A stretch of DNA of 64,000 nt from Antilocapra americana (GCA_007570785.1 ML664161.1:1811821-1875820); one strand, 5' to 3'; shown: positions 11,640 through 23,150, counted from the first letter of the stretch. The notes: generated from the letters alone by a model not told the origin. Made by a program: numbers and translations.

Positions 11640-11790
11640 ATCATTTAGTGCTTCTGGGTTATGGCATGGATTTTCATCTGGCTCTAGAACTTGCTAGCTG
11701 TATTATCTCGGGGAAACTGATTAACTTCGCTGTGCCTCAGTTTTGTCATCTTTAAGAATAACTACTTAGGATGTTATTCAATTTAATTGA
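11640..11790 (+). repeat. MIR SINE
   Basis: TTTTCATCTGGCTCTAGAAC, TTGCTAGCTGTATTATCTCG, GGGAAACTGATTAACTTCGC and TGTGCCTCAGTTTTGTCATC match the MIR core in order. It follows another MIR by a few bases, so this is a tandem of two MIR copies or one duplicated copy. Confidence 0.8.
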
Positions 11791-12101
11791 GAAAAACATT
11801 TATCATTTCTTAGAATAACCCCTCTTCAATGTAAATGTTCATTAGAAAAAAATATTTTATGTTTGTGACAAAATACCTAGGTCACCATAAAGATTAATTT
11901 TAAGTGTCAGTTTGGGCCATGAGGTGCCCAGATATTTGTTCAAGTATTTTGCTGGGTGTTTCTGTGAAAGTGTTTTTGAATGAGTTTAACACTTAAATCA
12001 AAAGACTAACTAAAGTCAGTGGCTCTCCCTAATGTGGATAGGCCTCACCCAATCAGCTGAAAGCCTGCCTGAAACAAAACATTGACCCTCATCTAAATAA
12101 G

Positions 12102-12315
12102 GGCTTCCTAGGTGGCCCTAGTACTAAAGAATCTGCCAGTGCAGGAGACATAAGAGATGTGGGTTCAGTCCCTGGGCTGGGCAGATCCCCTGGAGAGGGC
12201 ATGGCAACACATTCCAGTATTCTTGCCTGGGGAATCCCAAGGATAGAAGAACCTGGCAGGCTACGGTCCATTAGCTTGCAAAGAGTCAGACTCGACTGAG
12301 CAACTTAGCACGCAC
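12102..12315 (+). mobile_element. Bov-tA SINE with imperfect duplication
   Basis: Head GGGCTTCCTAGGTGGCCC, the subtype insertion GACATAAGAGATGTGGG, body GCATGGCAACACATTCCAGT and end GACTCGACTGAGCAACTTAG. It is flanked by ATCTAAATAAG (12091-12101) and ATTTGAATAAG (12316-12326), an 11-bp duplication with two mismatches. Confidence 0.9.
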
Positions 12316-12540
12316 ATTTGAATAAGAGGAAACTCCTTTTGCCTATTTTAGTGCCAGAATATGTTTTCTCTTCCCCTTTTCTTTAAACTTGAACTGAAAC
12401 AGTGACTTTTCCTGGGTTTTGAGCCTGTCAGTTGCATATTAGATCTAAACAGTCAGTTTTCCTGGATCTTTATTTTGCCAACTGAAGATCTTGGACTTTG
12501 TCAACCTCCATAACTGCATGAGGGAATTCCTTATGTTATT

Positions 12541-12662
12541 TTTATCTATCTGTCTATCTACCTGTCCATCTCTGTTTCTCTGTGTATCTATAAATATTTA
12601 TTTACAGATATAAACACACACACATATATATTTCTCTATATGTGTATCTATTTATGTACCTA
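12541..12662. repeat. Degenerate TATC/ATAC-type simple repeat
   Basis: A run of ATCT, GTCT, CACA and ATAT units with many interruptions; a decayed tetranucleotide microsatellite. Confidence 0.65.
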
Positions 12663-12670
12663 TTTTAATA

Positions 12671-12855
12671 GTCAGCCATCCATATCCAGGGATTCCAGAT
12701 CCACAGATTCAACCAACCACAGATCAGGAGACACCTCATGTCTGTAGATATGGAATCCTTGGATCAGAGGGTCTTTAACATTGTGCTATTGTATATAAGG
12801 GTCTTGTGTATCCACAGATTTTGGTACATGTGGTGGGTTCTGAAACCAATCTCAT
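12671..12855. mobile_element. Tigger-like DNA transposon relic
   Basis: The left end TCAGCCATCCATATCCAGGG, the following CACAGATTCAACCAACCACA, and the right part TATAAGGGTCTTGTGTATCC, ACAGATTTTGGTACATGTGG and GGGTTCTGAAACCAATC match my memory of a widespread non-autonomous mammalian element with 'cagtcggccctccgtatccg' type ends. The central part is deleted. I cannot name the exact family. Confidence 0.6.
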
Positions 12856-13192
12856 ATATTCTATTGGTTCTGTCTCACTGGAGAATCCTAGTGTATTCAT
12901 AGATGTGTCTTCAGCAACTATAATGATAAAGATTTTGCTTCACACAATGAACAAAAAGTTAAGCTGAACATAATTGGTAACAAAATACAGTATTGAAAAT
13001 TATATTATATTATTCTTACAATTTTAGAATCTAAATAATGACTCTAAGATGAACTATATATTTGCTATAGGGTCAAATAGTTTAATAAATTTATTTTCTG
13101 TTTTTCATGGAGTACCTGAGTGGAGTCAAATTTATATCTTTTTGCCATATCTGACTGAATTTTATGTCATATATAGAGGAGGCCACAGACAT
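12856..13192. other. Unassigned AT-rich sequence
   Basis: Nothing recognised. Confidence 0.35.
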
Positions 13193-13201
13193 AATTATTA
13201 G

Positions 13202-13452
13202 ATAACTGTTCAGTTCAGTTCAGTCACTCACTTGTGCCTGACTCTTTGTGACCCCATGGTCTGCAGCATGCCAGGCCTCCGTTTCTATCACCAACTCCTG
13301 GAATTTACTCAGACTCATGTCCACCAAGTCAGTGATGCCATCCAACCATCTCATCCTCTGTTGTTCCCTTCTCCTCTTGCTTTCAATCTTACCCAGCATC
13401 AAGGTCTTTTCAAAGGAGTCAGTTCTTTGCATGAGATGGCCACACTTTTGTA
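13202..13452 (-). mobile_element. BovB 3' end fragment
   Basis: The reversed 3' tail (TTCAGTTCAGTTCAGTCACT) is followed by CATCTCATCCTCTGTTGTTC and AAGGTCTTTTCAAAGGAGTC, and the element stops at GATGGCCACA. AATTATTAG (13193-13201) and AATTACTAG (13453-13461) flank it and may be a diverged duplication. Confidence 0.85.
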
Positions 13453-13656
13453 AATTACTAGTGATGCAGTTTGGTTTTAGTAAATATTTTACTATGATCT
13501 TTTTTTATTAAAAAATAAATAAATGGTTATTTGAGAGCATCTCAGATTCAGTACCAAGTGGGGGGAATTTGGTCAGGTACAGAAAAATCTTAATGATTCA
13601 ATAAGTTAAAGCACTAGTATTTCTGCTTTAGATTGAAGAAAAACTAATTTCTAATG

Positions 13657-14230
13657 CAGTTGACTCATTATTTGTGGTAATTATGTTCTATAAAATCTTA
13701 ATTAACAATGGATTAGTTAATACTGAACCATGGCTCCTAGGGGAAATGTAGGTTTATGTTCCTGTGAACCTCTCGTCACAACATGTTTTTAATCAATCAA
13801 TGCATAACCTTGTTTTATGTTTGTTTCTGTTTAAAGTCACCCACCTTCTTAGATATATTGTTGATTCAGTAACATTGAACTCACTACCAACCCCCCTACA
13901 ACTTTTGCCTGAACTAAGCTTCTCTGCAAAGACATATCACTGTCTTCTTGCTCTTAAGAACACTGCATAGCACTTCAGCACTAAACTTGGGGGTCATTTT
14001 AAATAGCAAAGCCACTAACAGAAAGCACAGCAAGGTGAAAACCATGGCACTAAGCAGACCACAAAAATGACACTTGTTTGTAGTGTGAGAGCTAAAACAA
14101 GAAGACAGAGCATTGCCTTGTTTGACCTCAGCTAGATATATGTGTACAGGAGACTCCAAATTTTCACTATGTACATGTTTGTGAAAATGACTTTGAGGTT
14201 AAATGCAGAATCCATGAATAAAGAGGATTA
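13657..14230. mobile_element. Non-autonomous DNA transposon relic with inverted ends
   Basis: The left end CAGTTGACTCATTATTTGTG and the right end, read in reverse as TAATCCTCTTTATTCATGG, are imperfect inverted copies. Internal phrases (ACTGAACCATGGCTCCTAGG, ATAACCTTGTTTTATGTTTG, ATTGTTGATTCAGTAACATT) agree with an old mammalian DNA transposon family that I recall by sequence but cannot name. It appears close to full length for a non-autonomous element. Short frames inside (13764-13970 plus, 14159-13914 minus) have no transposase motif. Confidence 0.6.
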
Positions 14231-14330
14231 GTTCAATATTTGAAGGATATCTAGTACTTCAATATTTATATTAGTAACTTCTATATTTGAGAATTCTTAA
14301 GTGCATTGAACATAAATTTTAAAGGATACT

Positions 14331-14520
14331 GTTATTGTTGTTCAGTCACAGTCATGTCTGACTCTTTGCAACCCCATGGACTGCACTGTGCCAGACTTCC
14401 CTTTCCTTCATTACCTCCTGGAGCTTGCTCAAACTTATGGCTATTGAGTTGGGGATGCCATCCAACCATCTCGCCATCTGTCATTCTGTTCTCCTCCTTC
14501 CCTCAGTTTTTACCCAACAG
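14331..14520 (-). mobile_element. BovB 3' end fragment
   Basis: TTGTTCAGTCACAGTCATGT, CTGACTCTTTGCAACCCCAT, GGGGATGCCATCCAACCATC and the following C-rich stretch are the reversed last 190 bases or so of BovB. It stops before the segment coding the end of the RT protein. Confidence 0.85.
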
Positions 14521-14593
14521 AAAAAATTATTAGAATAAAACTGTTCTCTCAAGTAAGAAAACTGAGAACCTGTAACAGCTGTAGTAGGACAGA

Positions 14594-14876
14594 TGCTGCT
14601 GCTGCTGCTAAGTCACGTCAGTCGTGTCCGACTCGGTATGACCCGATAGATGGCAGCCCACCAGGCTCCCCGATCCCTGGGATTCTCCAGGCAAGAACAC
14701 TGGAGTGGGTTACCATTTCCTTCTCTAATGCATGAAAGTGAAAAGTGAAAGCGAAGTCGCTCAGTCATGTCCGACTCTTCGTGACCCCACGGACTGCAGC
14801 CTACCAGGCTCCTCCGTCCATAGGACTTTCCAGGCAAGAGTACTAGAGTGGGTTTCCATTGCCTTCTCCAGTGGCA
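14594..14876 (-). mobile_element. BOV-A2 SINE (two Bov-A monomers)
   Basis: It opens with (CTG)n, the reversed BOV-A2 tail, then GTCGTGTCCGACTCGGTATG and ACACTGGAGTGGGTTACCAT. The linker ATGAAAGTGAAAAGTGAAAG follows, then a second monomer (GTCATGTCCGACTCTTCGTG, CTACCAGGCTCCTCCGTCCA). Several CpGs survive, so it is young. ACAGATGC at 14589-14596 and 14877-14884 may be a short duplication, though the left copy overlaps the start of the CTG run. Confidence 0.92.
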
Positions 14877-15069
14877 CAGATGCAAATGAGTTCATTAGGA
14901 ATAACACATTGCAAGAAGTTGCTAGAAGAGTAATTTTGAGCAAGTAGAATATAAATTAGATTTAAAATTATAAAGTATTGTGAATCTGGAAACAAAAGAG
15001 AATCCCAAATCATGGGAAATTTTTCATGTTTTAGATCGCATATTTTTATTGGTTCAAAATAAAGTTTTA

Positions 15070-15186
15070 ATTAAAAAAAATTGGCTGCACTGTGAGCAAC
15101 TGAGATCTTAGTTCCCTGATCAAAGATTGAATCTCTCCTTTGGAAAGTGTGTATGCTTAACCACTGGACTGACTGGGAAGTCCAAA
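15070..15186 (-). mobile_element. CHR-2-type SINE
   Basis: ATTGGCTGCACTGTGAGCAA, GATCTTAGTTCCCTGATCAA and TTAACCACTGGACTGACTGG are reversed CHR SINE landmarks. It is flanked by AAATAAAGTTTTA (15057-15069) and AAATGAAGTTTTA (15187-15199), a 13-bp duplication with one mismatch. CHR SINEs are tRNA-Glu-derived and shared among cetartiodactyls. Confidence 0.88.
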
Positions 15187-15521
15187 AAATGAAGTTTTAT
15201 ATCCAAGAACATTCCTAGCAGAAACCTGAAATCTAATTATTCTAGTTCAGTATTAAATATGTAAAGTGAAGGCAGAAATCTATGTCTTTTTCATAAACAA
15301 TTGAGTGGTCGCTTTAATGTTAATCACTAAAATTCCAGCAGTGTCCTTTTCTCAAAATGAAGTTGAAGCAGTGCTTCAAAACTATTACTATGTCCTGTAA
15401 TTTAAGTAAGAAATTCCCTGAAGCAGGAGGCATGGGAGGATGTTTACATCTTAATGACTATTGAATGAAAAAAAAAGCCCCCTTATTACTAAATAGTAAT
15501 AGTAAGAGTAGAATATTATAA

Positions 15522-15732
15522 GGGGACTTTCCTAGGTGGCTGTAAAGGTAAAAAAAAAAAAACCCACCTACCAATGCAGGAGACCTAAGAAACACAGGTT
15601 CGATCCCTGGGTCAGGAAGATCCTCTAGAGGAGCATGCAACCCACTCCAGTATTCTTGTCTAGAGACTCCTATGGACAGAGAGGAACCTGACAGGTTAGA
15701 AGTGACTTGCACACACATACACTAACACACAC
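15522..15732 (+). mobile_element. Bov-tA SINE with exact 12-bp duplication
   Basis: GGGGACTTTCCTAGGTGGCT head with an inserted A run, then AACACAGGTTCGATCCCTGG and CAACCCACTCCAGTATTCTT. AGAATATTATAA lies on both sides, at 15510-15521 and 15733-15744. The CA-rich 3' tail (CACACACATACACTAACACA) is typical of Bov-tA ends. Confidence 0.92.
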
Positions 15733-15744
15733 AGAATATTATAA

Positions 15745-17261
15745 AGAGATACATTTCATAACTAGACACATTTGTCTTCAAAACTCATCACCACAACTGT
15801 GAAGTTGAGTGATTTCAACTTTATAAGTGGACTTCACTGAGTTTCATTTTCCTCCCACATAGTTGGATAGAAGATGGAATGGTGATTACTTCCATTAGTC
15901 CTTGAGGAACATTACCTGCCTTAGAAGCCCAGTTCTGCCACATGTGCTGTTTGGAAAAGGTACTGTCTTCTCAAAATGGATCTTCCTCTTCTACTTCAAG
16001 AATGCGATGTATAAGTTCAGATTCAGTTATAAATACAGACTCCGTTTTAACTAGGTTGAACAAACAATTTATACTACAGAGTTTTTTAGAAACATTGAAA
16101 AGGCTGAGTAAACAGACTCTATGCTAGTCTGAACAGAATGTAATTTACAACTGGGCCACTGCTCCCAAACTCTGGCCAAAGTACCCTCTGGTGCTACTGT
16201 GAGGGTAGCCAATTTGCAGAGATGTCAAGTGATAAATAGTTAAATTTTTTTGAGCCAATCACACTGATATGTATTGGACGCTGTAGAAAACACTATGGTT
16301 AAGCTATTTTGATCTATTTAAAAAATGGAACATAATATGAATGCCAAAGACTACATCTATGAACACGGATTTTAAATTACAGTATCTCTTTTGAAAAAAA
16401 ACAGAAGTTACTGAGACACTAAGGGCACTTTGAACCAACAATTTTTGGAAGCTTTAGTCATCGGATATTAAAGAGCTCATAGAATCATTGGGAAGGTTGG
16501 ATAAATGGGCTCTGTGCTGAGCTTCCAAGAATATTCACAAAGCCGCAATGCCTAACATGGCCAAGCTGCCAATGAAACAACTTACAGTCCCCTTCTAAAT
16601 TGGTAAACTGTCAGTACAGCTGTTTGTCTCAGAACCTGTTCACCGTGGCTAAAATTCACATGCTTGACCCTCTCCTCACTTAATTCTAAATTTCAGTTTC
16701 ACATGAATGCATCAGATTGGTGGACTCTAAATCATGTCTAGCCCATAGCATTTAATCAGGTTTAAGAAGCACTTTCTTAACAAAACAGTCACCTAGAATA
16801 AAACCTTGCCTCTCTATCAGGTAATCTGAAGATGGGCAGGACCCCAGCATATTGGCAGATGGATATTGAAGCTTAGATGATAGCAGACAGTGATGCACTG
16901 ATGTGGTAAAAAGAGCAGAGGTTGTCCTGGGGACCAAGCTCCAGGGGTAGAACCCTAGACAGGAAAACAAAGTCAATTTAAAGAATCTAGTAATTGTGTA
17001 ACAAAAGTGCTCAGTGGTCTTTACTGAAATGTAAGCCAATGAAGTGGTTATAAAGAATAAGGCAAAAAATAAAAAGTAAATGTCCTAGAAAGCAGTGGGG
17101 TCAATTTAAGGTCAATCCTTGAACTATTCTGATCTCTGGCATCCTTTGCTAATAATCAGACTAAGTCCTGTGCTGGCAGGAGAAAGTTATATGACATCAG
17201 TTTAGGATATTGGAATCTTGAAATGAAGTGGGTAGAGTAAGAAATACTTTGTAACTTTTTT
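15745..17261. other. Unassigned sequence
   Basis: About 1.5 kb without a repeat or gene I can name. Composition is less AT-rich than most of the background, and the minus-strand open frame at 17039-16752 (95 codons) shows no recognisable motif. It is a candidate for single-copy sequence. Confidence 0.35.
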
Positions 17262-17550
17262 CTTTTTAAAAAATTAATTAATTTATTTTAACTGGAGGCT
17301 AATTACTTTATAATATTGTAGTGGTTTTTGCCATACATTGACATGAACCAGCCATGGGTGTATACGTGTTCCCCATTTTTAAGTCCCCTCACACCTCCCT
17401 CCCCATCCCATCCCTCAGGGTAATCCCAGTGCACCAGCTCTGAGCACCCTGTCTCATTCATCGAACCTGGACTGGTGATCTGTTTCACATAGGATAATAT
17501 AAATATTTCAATGCTATTCTCTCAAATCATGGCACCCTAGCCTTCTCCCA
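17262..17550 (-). mobile_element. Ruminant L1 3' UTR, 5'-truncated
   Basis: After a T-rich start come GGAGGCTAATTACTTTATAA, GTTTTTGCCATACATTGACA, TGAACCAGCCATGGGTGTAT, CCTCCCTCCCCATCCCATCC and TAATATAAATATTTCAATGC, the reversed 3' UTR of ruminant L1. No ORF2 sequence remains. Confidence 0.8.
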
Positions 17551-18639
17551 CTTTGTAACTTTTGACTTTAATGCCTGTTTTCTATTTGTAAACAGGATTT
17601 TTCCAGGACTCAGATTACTATTTATTTTGCAAATATGACATTTGTAACATTTTAATTTTTAATGAGAAGATTAAGTTCAGGAAAAACTTCTAGATTAGCT
17701 TCAAGTATTCCACTTATGAAGAAATCAAAAGCTATTAATGTCTCAGCATTTTTTTTTAAATTTTCTTAAGTCTTCAAGTAGAAGCATTAACAAATGATAA
17801 TGTTTCAAATTAATTTGACACTGTTTTTAATTTTCAAAAGTAGCAATGAATATTTTTCTCCCTTGAAATTGGCTTTAGATTTAGGTATTAGACAGTCCAT
17901 AAGATAAGAGACAAAAAAGTCTAAGAAAGGGGCACTTAACTTACTCTTAATTAAGAGCTAAATAATAGCTACTGGTAATTACATTTGAAAGACTTTCGAA
18001 CAAATCACTTTTTGTCATATAATGAGGGAAACTTCTTTATTTTGACTAAAATTTATAACTAGATATTTAACTCTTATTTCAAAGAGATAATGCTTTATGT
18101 AGCAAGACTTCCATGGATTCCAGGAACCTTTTTAGAAAAAGGTTATTTGACCACACGCCATTCAGATGAGCATTTGGTCAAAGGAACTGAGTTCAAAATT
18201 CTAGTTAATATCTTTTTTCCCCAAATTTTTGGTAGCTGAATATGTTTACCAAGAACTATCTAATTATTGAATCTATTCAGCTTGTCCATGTTCACAGTAT
18301 TCACTTTTCTTCCTTTGTCTATGCTTCCTTGACTTACAGCATTGTTCAATAAATGAGTAATTGCCAAAGCCACACACAATTGTGACTAATGTGGCCTCAC
18401 TCTCATGATGAAGGTATACTCAGTTGAACTCTCCATGGGAATACATTTTTGTGTTACTTGACAATTAGTGTGAGAGTCCTTGTCTGTTAGAAACTCAAGA
18501 AATATCCCTCCAGGTCTACCTGCCTGTTTGAGGAAAGAGGGAACATAAAATAGTCAGCTATTAAAAAAAAATTGAGAACAAAGAGTTATAACTGTAACCT
18601 TCGACATAAATGCCTTGAGTCTTTTACACTTGCTGTTTT
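17551..18639. other. Unassigned AT-rich sequence
   Basis: Nothing recognised. Confidence 0.35.
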
Positions 18640-18960
18640 CTCTGTAGCTTCTTTTCATGACCAGTGTCCTTTTTATTATTCAGGTATCACTCAAAAGTAC
18701 CCTCTCAGTTAAACCTCCTCTGAACATCTAATTTATATTATAATGTCTTTGGTAATTTCTGCAAACCACTGAAGTTATCTATTTCTTGCATTTATTTGTC
18801 CATGTTTGATTTTCTCTCTCTACAGGTTTGTTTCATTATAAAAGCAAGGGTTTGATTTGTTTTGTTCACTACAGGTTGCTAGTCACTAAGAAAAATGCCT
18901 GGTACATAAAAGGCACTTTATTATTATTTATTGAATGAATATGAATAAGAGTATATTATT
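18640..18960 (+). repeat. L2 LINE 3' end
   Basis: TATTCAGGTATCACTCAAAA, GTACCCTCTCAGTTAAACCT, GGTTTGATTTGTTTTGTTCA, ATGCCTGGTACATAAAAGGC and the terminal TTATTGAATGAATATGAAT follow the L2 3' end in order. Confidence 0.8.
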
Positions 18961-19170
18961 TGAACTCTCCCTGTTTGAATTCTCTCAACTTGAAAACTGT
19001 GATAATGTTTCTATCACACGATGGCTGTTAGACTTCATCAAGATATCGCATCTATGAAATATTACTATCAATGAGACTTGTGGCAGAGAAAATTATCAAG
19101 TGAATGTTCTCCATATGCATCCCAGAGGAGTGGCTTTTCCACATGGTCCTTGTTAAACAATGATTACTAA

Positions 19171-19325
19171 CAGCGCTTTTCAACATCTGGGTGGACTCCC
19201 TGTATCAGAATCATCTGGGCTACTTTTCTCCATTTCTGATTTATTGGATCTCTGAGAATAGAATAAGAAACTCAGTATTTTAAAATGACACTTCTGGGCT
19301 ATTTTTATGTATATTAGAGTCTGAG
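19171..19325 (+). mobile_element. MER5A-like hAT element
   Basis: CAGCGCTTTTCAACATCTGG, GTATCAGAATCATCTGGGCT and the terminal AGAGTCTGAGTACTG follow the non-autonomous hAT element MER5 (left end of CAGTGGTTCTCAAAC type, ending in GAGAACCACTG type). The ends are decayed, and no duplication is convincing. Confidence 0.6.
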
Positions 19326-20273
19326 TACTGTTTCATGTACCTTGATGCTTAATGACTCTTCTAGGAATAAAATTCTTTTACAAAAATTTCAGCTCTGTTA
19401 AATGAAAAAAAAAAAAAATCTCATAAATCATGAGCTGTGAGATTTGTACCTATCCGTGTAACTTGCATGTGCTCCTTCTAAGGTGAATGTAAAATCAACT
19501 CTTTAAAACTGTTGAAGTCTGTGAAACTCACCTACTTTCAAATCACTTTTTCTGAAACTTTTTCATTGCATGTTCTTGCCACAGGCAGAAGGCTCTTCTC
19601 TGTCCAGATCCAGAGTGATACCTTCTTTAATAATGTTTTCTATTAAATTAGAAGCAAAACAAAATAAAAATCCTCTGGTCAGTCTTTTATACTTGACATT
19701 TAAAAGATTGTTCTTAAGAGAAATGAGCATAGGTGAGTTAACATATACACATGTATGCCTTTTATCTCAAAGAGTAAAATGTTAAAAAAAAAGCTTTGTC
19801 TCCAAGAAATGAACTGCACTCATCAACACATTGAAAGAAATAATTCATTTTGCACGGACGGCAGAAGTTCAGAGTTCTTATGAAATCAAATCAATACTAA
19901 TCCTCAGCAAATGAAATCTGTTTTTGAGAGAATCTGAAGGGGATTTGATTTCGTCAAGAGAATGGAGGTGTAGACAAGGACTAGAGGCCATGCAATATGA
20001 ATGGTGATGCACTAAAAAGGAATAACTATGAAGTCATCTGCTTCTTTTTCATATAAATCTTCTCCCATAGGTAAAGTTTATGCCACCTTATCCTCCCTGA
20101 AGAAAACATGTGGGTAACATTTTAGGAATTTGCCTTTATTCCCCAATTTAACAATATTACAGTACTATAATTTATAACCTACCTAAATTTCACCTTCAGA
20201 ACACAACTCTAATCCTCTTCTACTGTATTACCTGTTCTGGGGGTAAGGATATCACTGAATACTGAAATACCAT
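19326..20273. other. Unassigned sequence
   Basis: Nothing recognised. Confidence 0.35.
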
Positions 20274-20483
20274 GTTGTTGTTTAGTCGCTATTTACTGTC
20301 CAACTCTTGTGACCTCATGGAAGGTAGCCCGCCAGGCTCCTCTGTCCATGTGATTTCCCAGGCAAGAAGATTGGAGTGGGCTGCCATTCCCTTCTCCAGG
20401 GGATCTTCCCTACTCAGGGACTGACTCTGGGTCTCCTGCATCTCCAGTATTGTAAGGTGATTTCTTTACTACTGTACCACATT
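20274..20483 (-). mobile_element. Bov-tA SINE
   Basis: GTTGTTTAGTCGCTATTTAC, GCCAGGCTCCTCTGTCCATG, TGGAGTGGGCTGCCATTCCC, CCTTCTCCAGGGGATCTTCC and the reversed head ending TTTCTTTACTACTGTACCAC. Confidence 0.88.
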
Positions 20484-21091
20484 ATTAATCATTCTTATTC
20501 CCTAAATTGAATATCATCATGGAAATGTGAATATAAGCTCTGTATTAATTAATTTTCAGTATCTAAAACAGGATAAGAAAACAACAAACTAATTTCTGAA
20601 GTAATTGCCACTTTATTTACATATTATTTGGAAACAAATTCTCAAATTACGTATGTACTTATGCAATATTTTTCCAAGGATTTCAAGTTGTGTAAAATAA
20701 TTGTGAAACTATGTTAAATTTTCAATACAAATTATGTAATTGGAAATTATAATTTTTACACAGAAATGTGAGACTAACATAAATCAAGTTTATTTAAGCT
20801 AAATCATCCATTTGGTTTCCAGAAGATAGACTCAATAAATGCATTTTTGAAAAGTTATTTATAGAAAAAAACTATTAATTTAGGGACAAAATGAAGCGAA
20901 ATCAGTTTTCAATGGCTAATATTTAATATCATCCCTATGAAATGACTGGTCTTTCATGAGCAAGTCTCAGCAAGAACATATGCATATATACAAAGGTCAT
21001 TTATTTAACAACCTTGATTAGGTAGCACACATACAGGCATTATGCAGTGAAAAAAAATCTTTAAGAATTCACAGGAAAAAATAATACATAT
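20484..21091. other. Unassigned AT-rich sequence
   Basis: Nothing recognised. Confidence 0.35.
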
Positions 21092-21104
21092 TCACATATT
21101 TTCT

Positions 21105-21266
21105 GGTCTTCCCTGATGGCTCAGCTGGTAGAGAATCCACCAGCAATGTGGGAGACCTGGGTTTGATCTCTGGATCAGAATACACGAGTATTCTGGTCTG
21201 GAGAATTCCATGGATTGTATAGTCCATGAGCTTACACAGAGTCAGACACAACTGAATGACTTTCAC
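21105..21266 (+). mobile_element. Bov-tA SINE with exact 13-bp duplication
   Basis: GTCTTCCCTGATGGCTCAGC head, then GAGACCTGGGTTTGATCTCT. The middle of the Bov-A body is deleted, and the end is GTCAGACACAACTGAATGAC. TCACATATTTTCT lies on both sides, at 21092-21104 and 21267-21279. Confidence 0.93.
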
Positions 21267-21282
21267 TCACATATTTTCTACT

Positions 21283-21806
21283 GAGCAAACAATTCTTCTC
21301 CTTCCTTCTTAGTTTTCTCCCAGTTCTATGCTCTGTATAACAGCTGATTCTCCTGGTTTTGAAACCAAGAAGGACCCTGTGGGGTTCCTGAGCACAGAAA
21401 ACTTCTGTCCTCTGTTTCTTGTAGGCAAGACTGTGCCTCCATGACCTTCCCTGAGTTCCAAAGGGCAGATAGAACTTGGTTGAGAAACAAGAGAGGAGCA
21501 GGCAAAAAACTACTTTAGGCAAAATGAAAAGAACCAGAAACATTCATTAAGACTAGGAAACCAACATCTGAAACCCTGCACATACCCTAATTTTGTCAGC
21601 AACTTTACCCTTTAAACTATTGCTATAAAACTCCTCATAAATCCTCCAAGGTTGGGACACATACTTTTCCAGTGCAGGAGCCCTCTTTGTCTCCCTTTAT
21701 TGGGCAAAGCAATAAAACTATTCTTTTCTACTTCACCCAAAACTGTATCCTGTATTCAGTTAGGCACCCATACAAGTGAGAGTAGATTTTGGCATCGGTT
21801 TTAGTA
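21283..21806 (+). mobile_element. Solo-LTR-like sequence of an endogenous retrovirus
   Basis: The right part has LTR-like signals in the expected order: TATAAAACTCC (about 21626), then a pyrimidine-rich CCTCTTTGTCTCCCTTTATT, the polyadenylation signal AATAAA at about 21711, then a CACCCAAAACTGTATCCTGT segment and the end GATTTTGGCATCGGTTTTAG. No gag, pol or env sequence adjoins it. The family is not identified, and the left boundary is approximate. Confidence 0.5.
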
Positions 21807-22139
21807 GTTTATTTCTCCACTGTTCATATTAAGTTAAAGTTTGTTGCAGCCTTTGATGCTGAACGATATTATTAATTGTTGATTATAGGTTATTTTTCCT
21901 AGTTGACATACATGCATTTGGAGGATATGCTGAAATAAACTGATTTAGCCAATTTGTTCTGCAGAAACCCAGAAGCTTTTCTTTTATTCTTCCTTTAATC
22001 CAAATCATTAGACTTTCATTCCCACTACTTAAAAAAACAAAAAAACCAAAACCTCCCTCATCTATGATATCAGTGACTTTCAAATGGCTAAATCCAAGAA
22101 TCAGTTGTTGTATCTTACCATTTTGGGTCATTTTTCCTC

Positions 22140-22495
22140 ACTGAAATCTTTCCCATCTCCTTTCAGTAGTTTCTTCTTACCTTCCTGAACTTGAACTATT
22201 ACAGTTTCTATTGCCACTCACTTCTTAAGTGATCACATTCCCATAAATTTAAAAACAATCAGTATACTCACATTTTTAAAATTTTTATTCCCAGCCTAGA
22301 TCTCCCTCTTGAATTTTTGAATTATGCTTCTAAGTATCTATTTAATTTCACTTGTAAGTCTAACAGGCATATCACATTTAGCTTGTCCTAGATTAAACTC
22401 ATAACTTTCAACCTTGTAGCACATTTTCCTCCCAGTTTGTCCATCTTCATAAATGGCAACTCCATTCTTCTTTGTTTTACATAAATGTTAACCTG
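22140..22495 (+). repeat. L2 LINE, left part
   Basis: CCAGCCTAGATCTCCCTCTT, AAGTCTAACAGGCATATCAC, GTCCTAGATTAAACTCATAA and AAATGGCAACTCCATTCTTC follow the L2 3' region. The element resumes at about 22830 after an inserted L1. Confidence 0.65.
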
Positions 22496-22499
22496 TCAT

Positions 22500-22795
22500 T
22501 TAATTGTTAAAGAATAGACTTTATTGTTTATAGCAGTTTTAGTTTCACAGCAAAATTGAGTAGAAAGTACAGAGTTTTTTATATATACGCTGTCCCTACA
22601 CAAACCCAACCCACTCTGCTGTCTACAACCTGTACGAGAGTGGTAGATTTGTTATAACTGATGAACCTACACTGACATACCATTATCACTCAAATTCCAT
22701 AGTTTACATTAGGGTTCACCCTTGGTTTTGCACATTAGATAAGTCATGAAAAATGCTTCCTTTTATTGTTATCTTACATTTAACTATCACAAATC
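22500..22795 (-). mobile_element. Ancient L1 3' UTR remnant
   Basis: TAGACTTTATTGTTTATAGC, AGTTTTAGTTTCACAGCAAA, ATTGAGTAGAAAGTACAGAG, AACTGATGAACCTACACTGA and CATAGTTTACATTAGGGTTC are a familiar old L1 3' UTR in reverse. It splits an L2 element, so it is the younger of the two. Confidence 0.7.
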
Positions 22796-22829
22796 TCTCT
22801 TGCTTCTATATTCCAGAATAATTGGAGCC

Positions 22830-23150
22830 TGAAGATTCTTACCACCTGCATCATGGATCTGTGGATCATTGAAATAGCTTCTTGTCAAGTCTACCTGTCA
22901 TCTAGACTTCTTATCTAGTCTCCTTATCTAGTCTTCTTATCTGCTTCAGTCTGTGCTCTACATAAGCATTCAGTGTGGTTCTTTAAAAATCTTTTAAACC
23001 ATCTATATTAGTTTCTCTGTCATTCCATACCCTCTTTAACTTGTTTATTTCTATCCACCTACGTTTGTCTCCTTAGTGTTTCTTTTGAACACATCAAGCA
23101 TCTACCCATCTCAGTGTCTTTGGCAATTCTTGTCTCCTTTGCTTACACGT
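22830..23150 (+). repeat. L2 LINE, right part
   Basis: CATCTAGACTTCTTATCTAG and the following repeats of that phrase, the CAGTCTGTGCTCTACATAAG segment and ACCCATCTCAGTGTCTTTGG continue the L2 interrupted at 22,500. Confidence 0.55.

Noticed and set aside
14589..14884. ACAGATGC as a firm duplication of the BOV-A2
   Set aside because: The left copy overlaps the start of the CTG run, so the border is ambiguous; kept only as a possibility.
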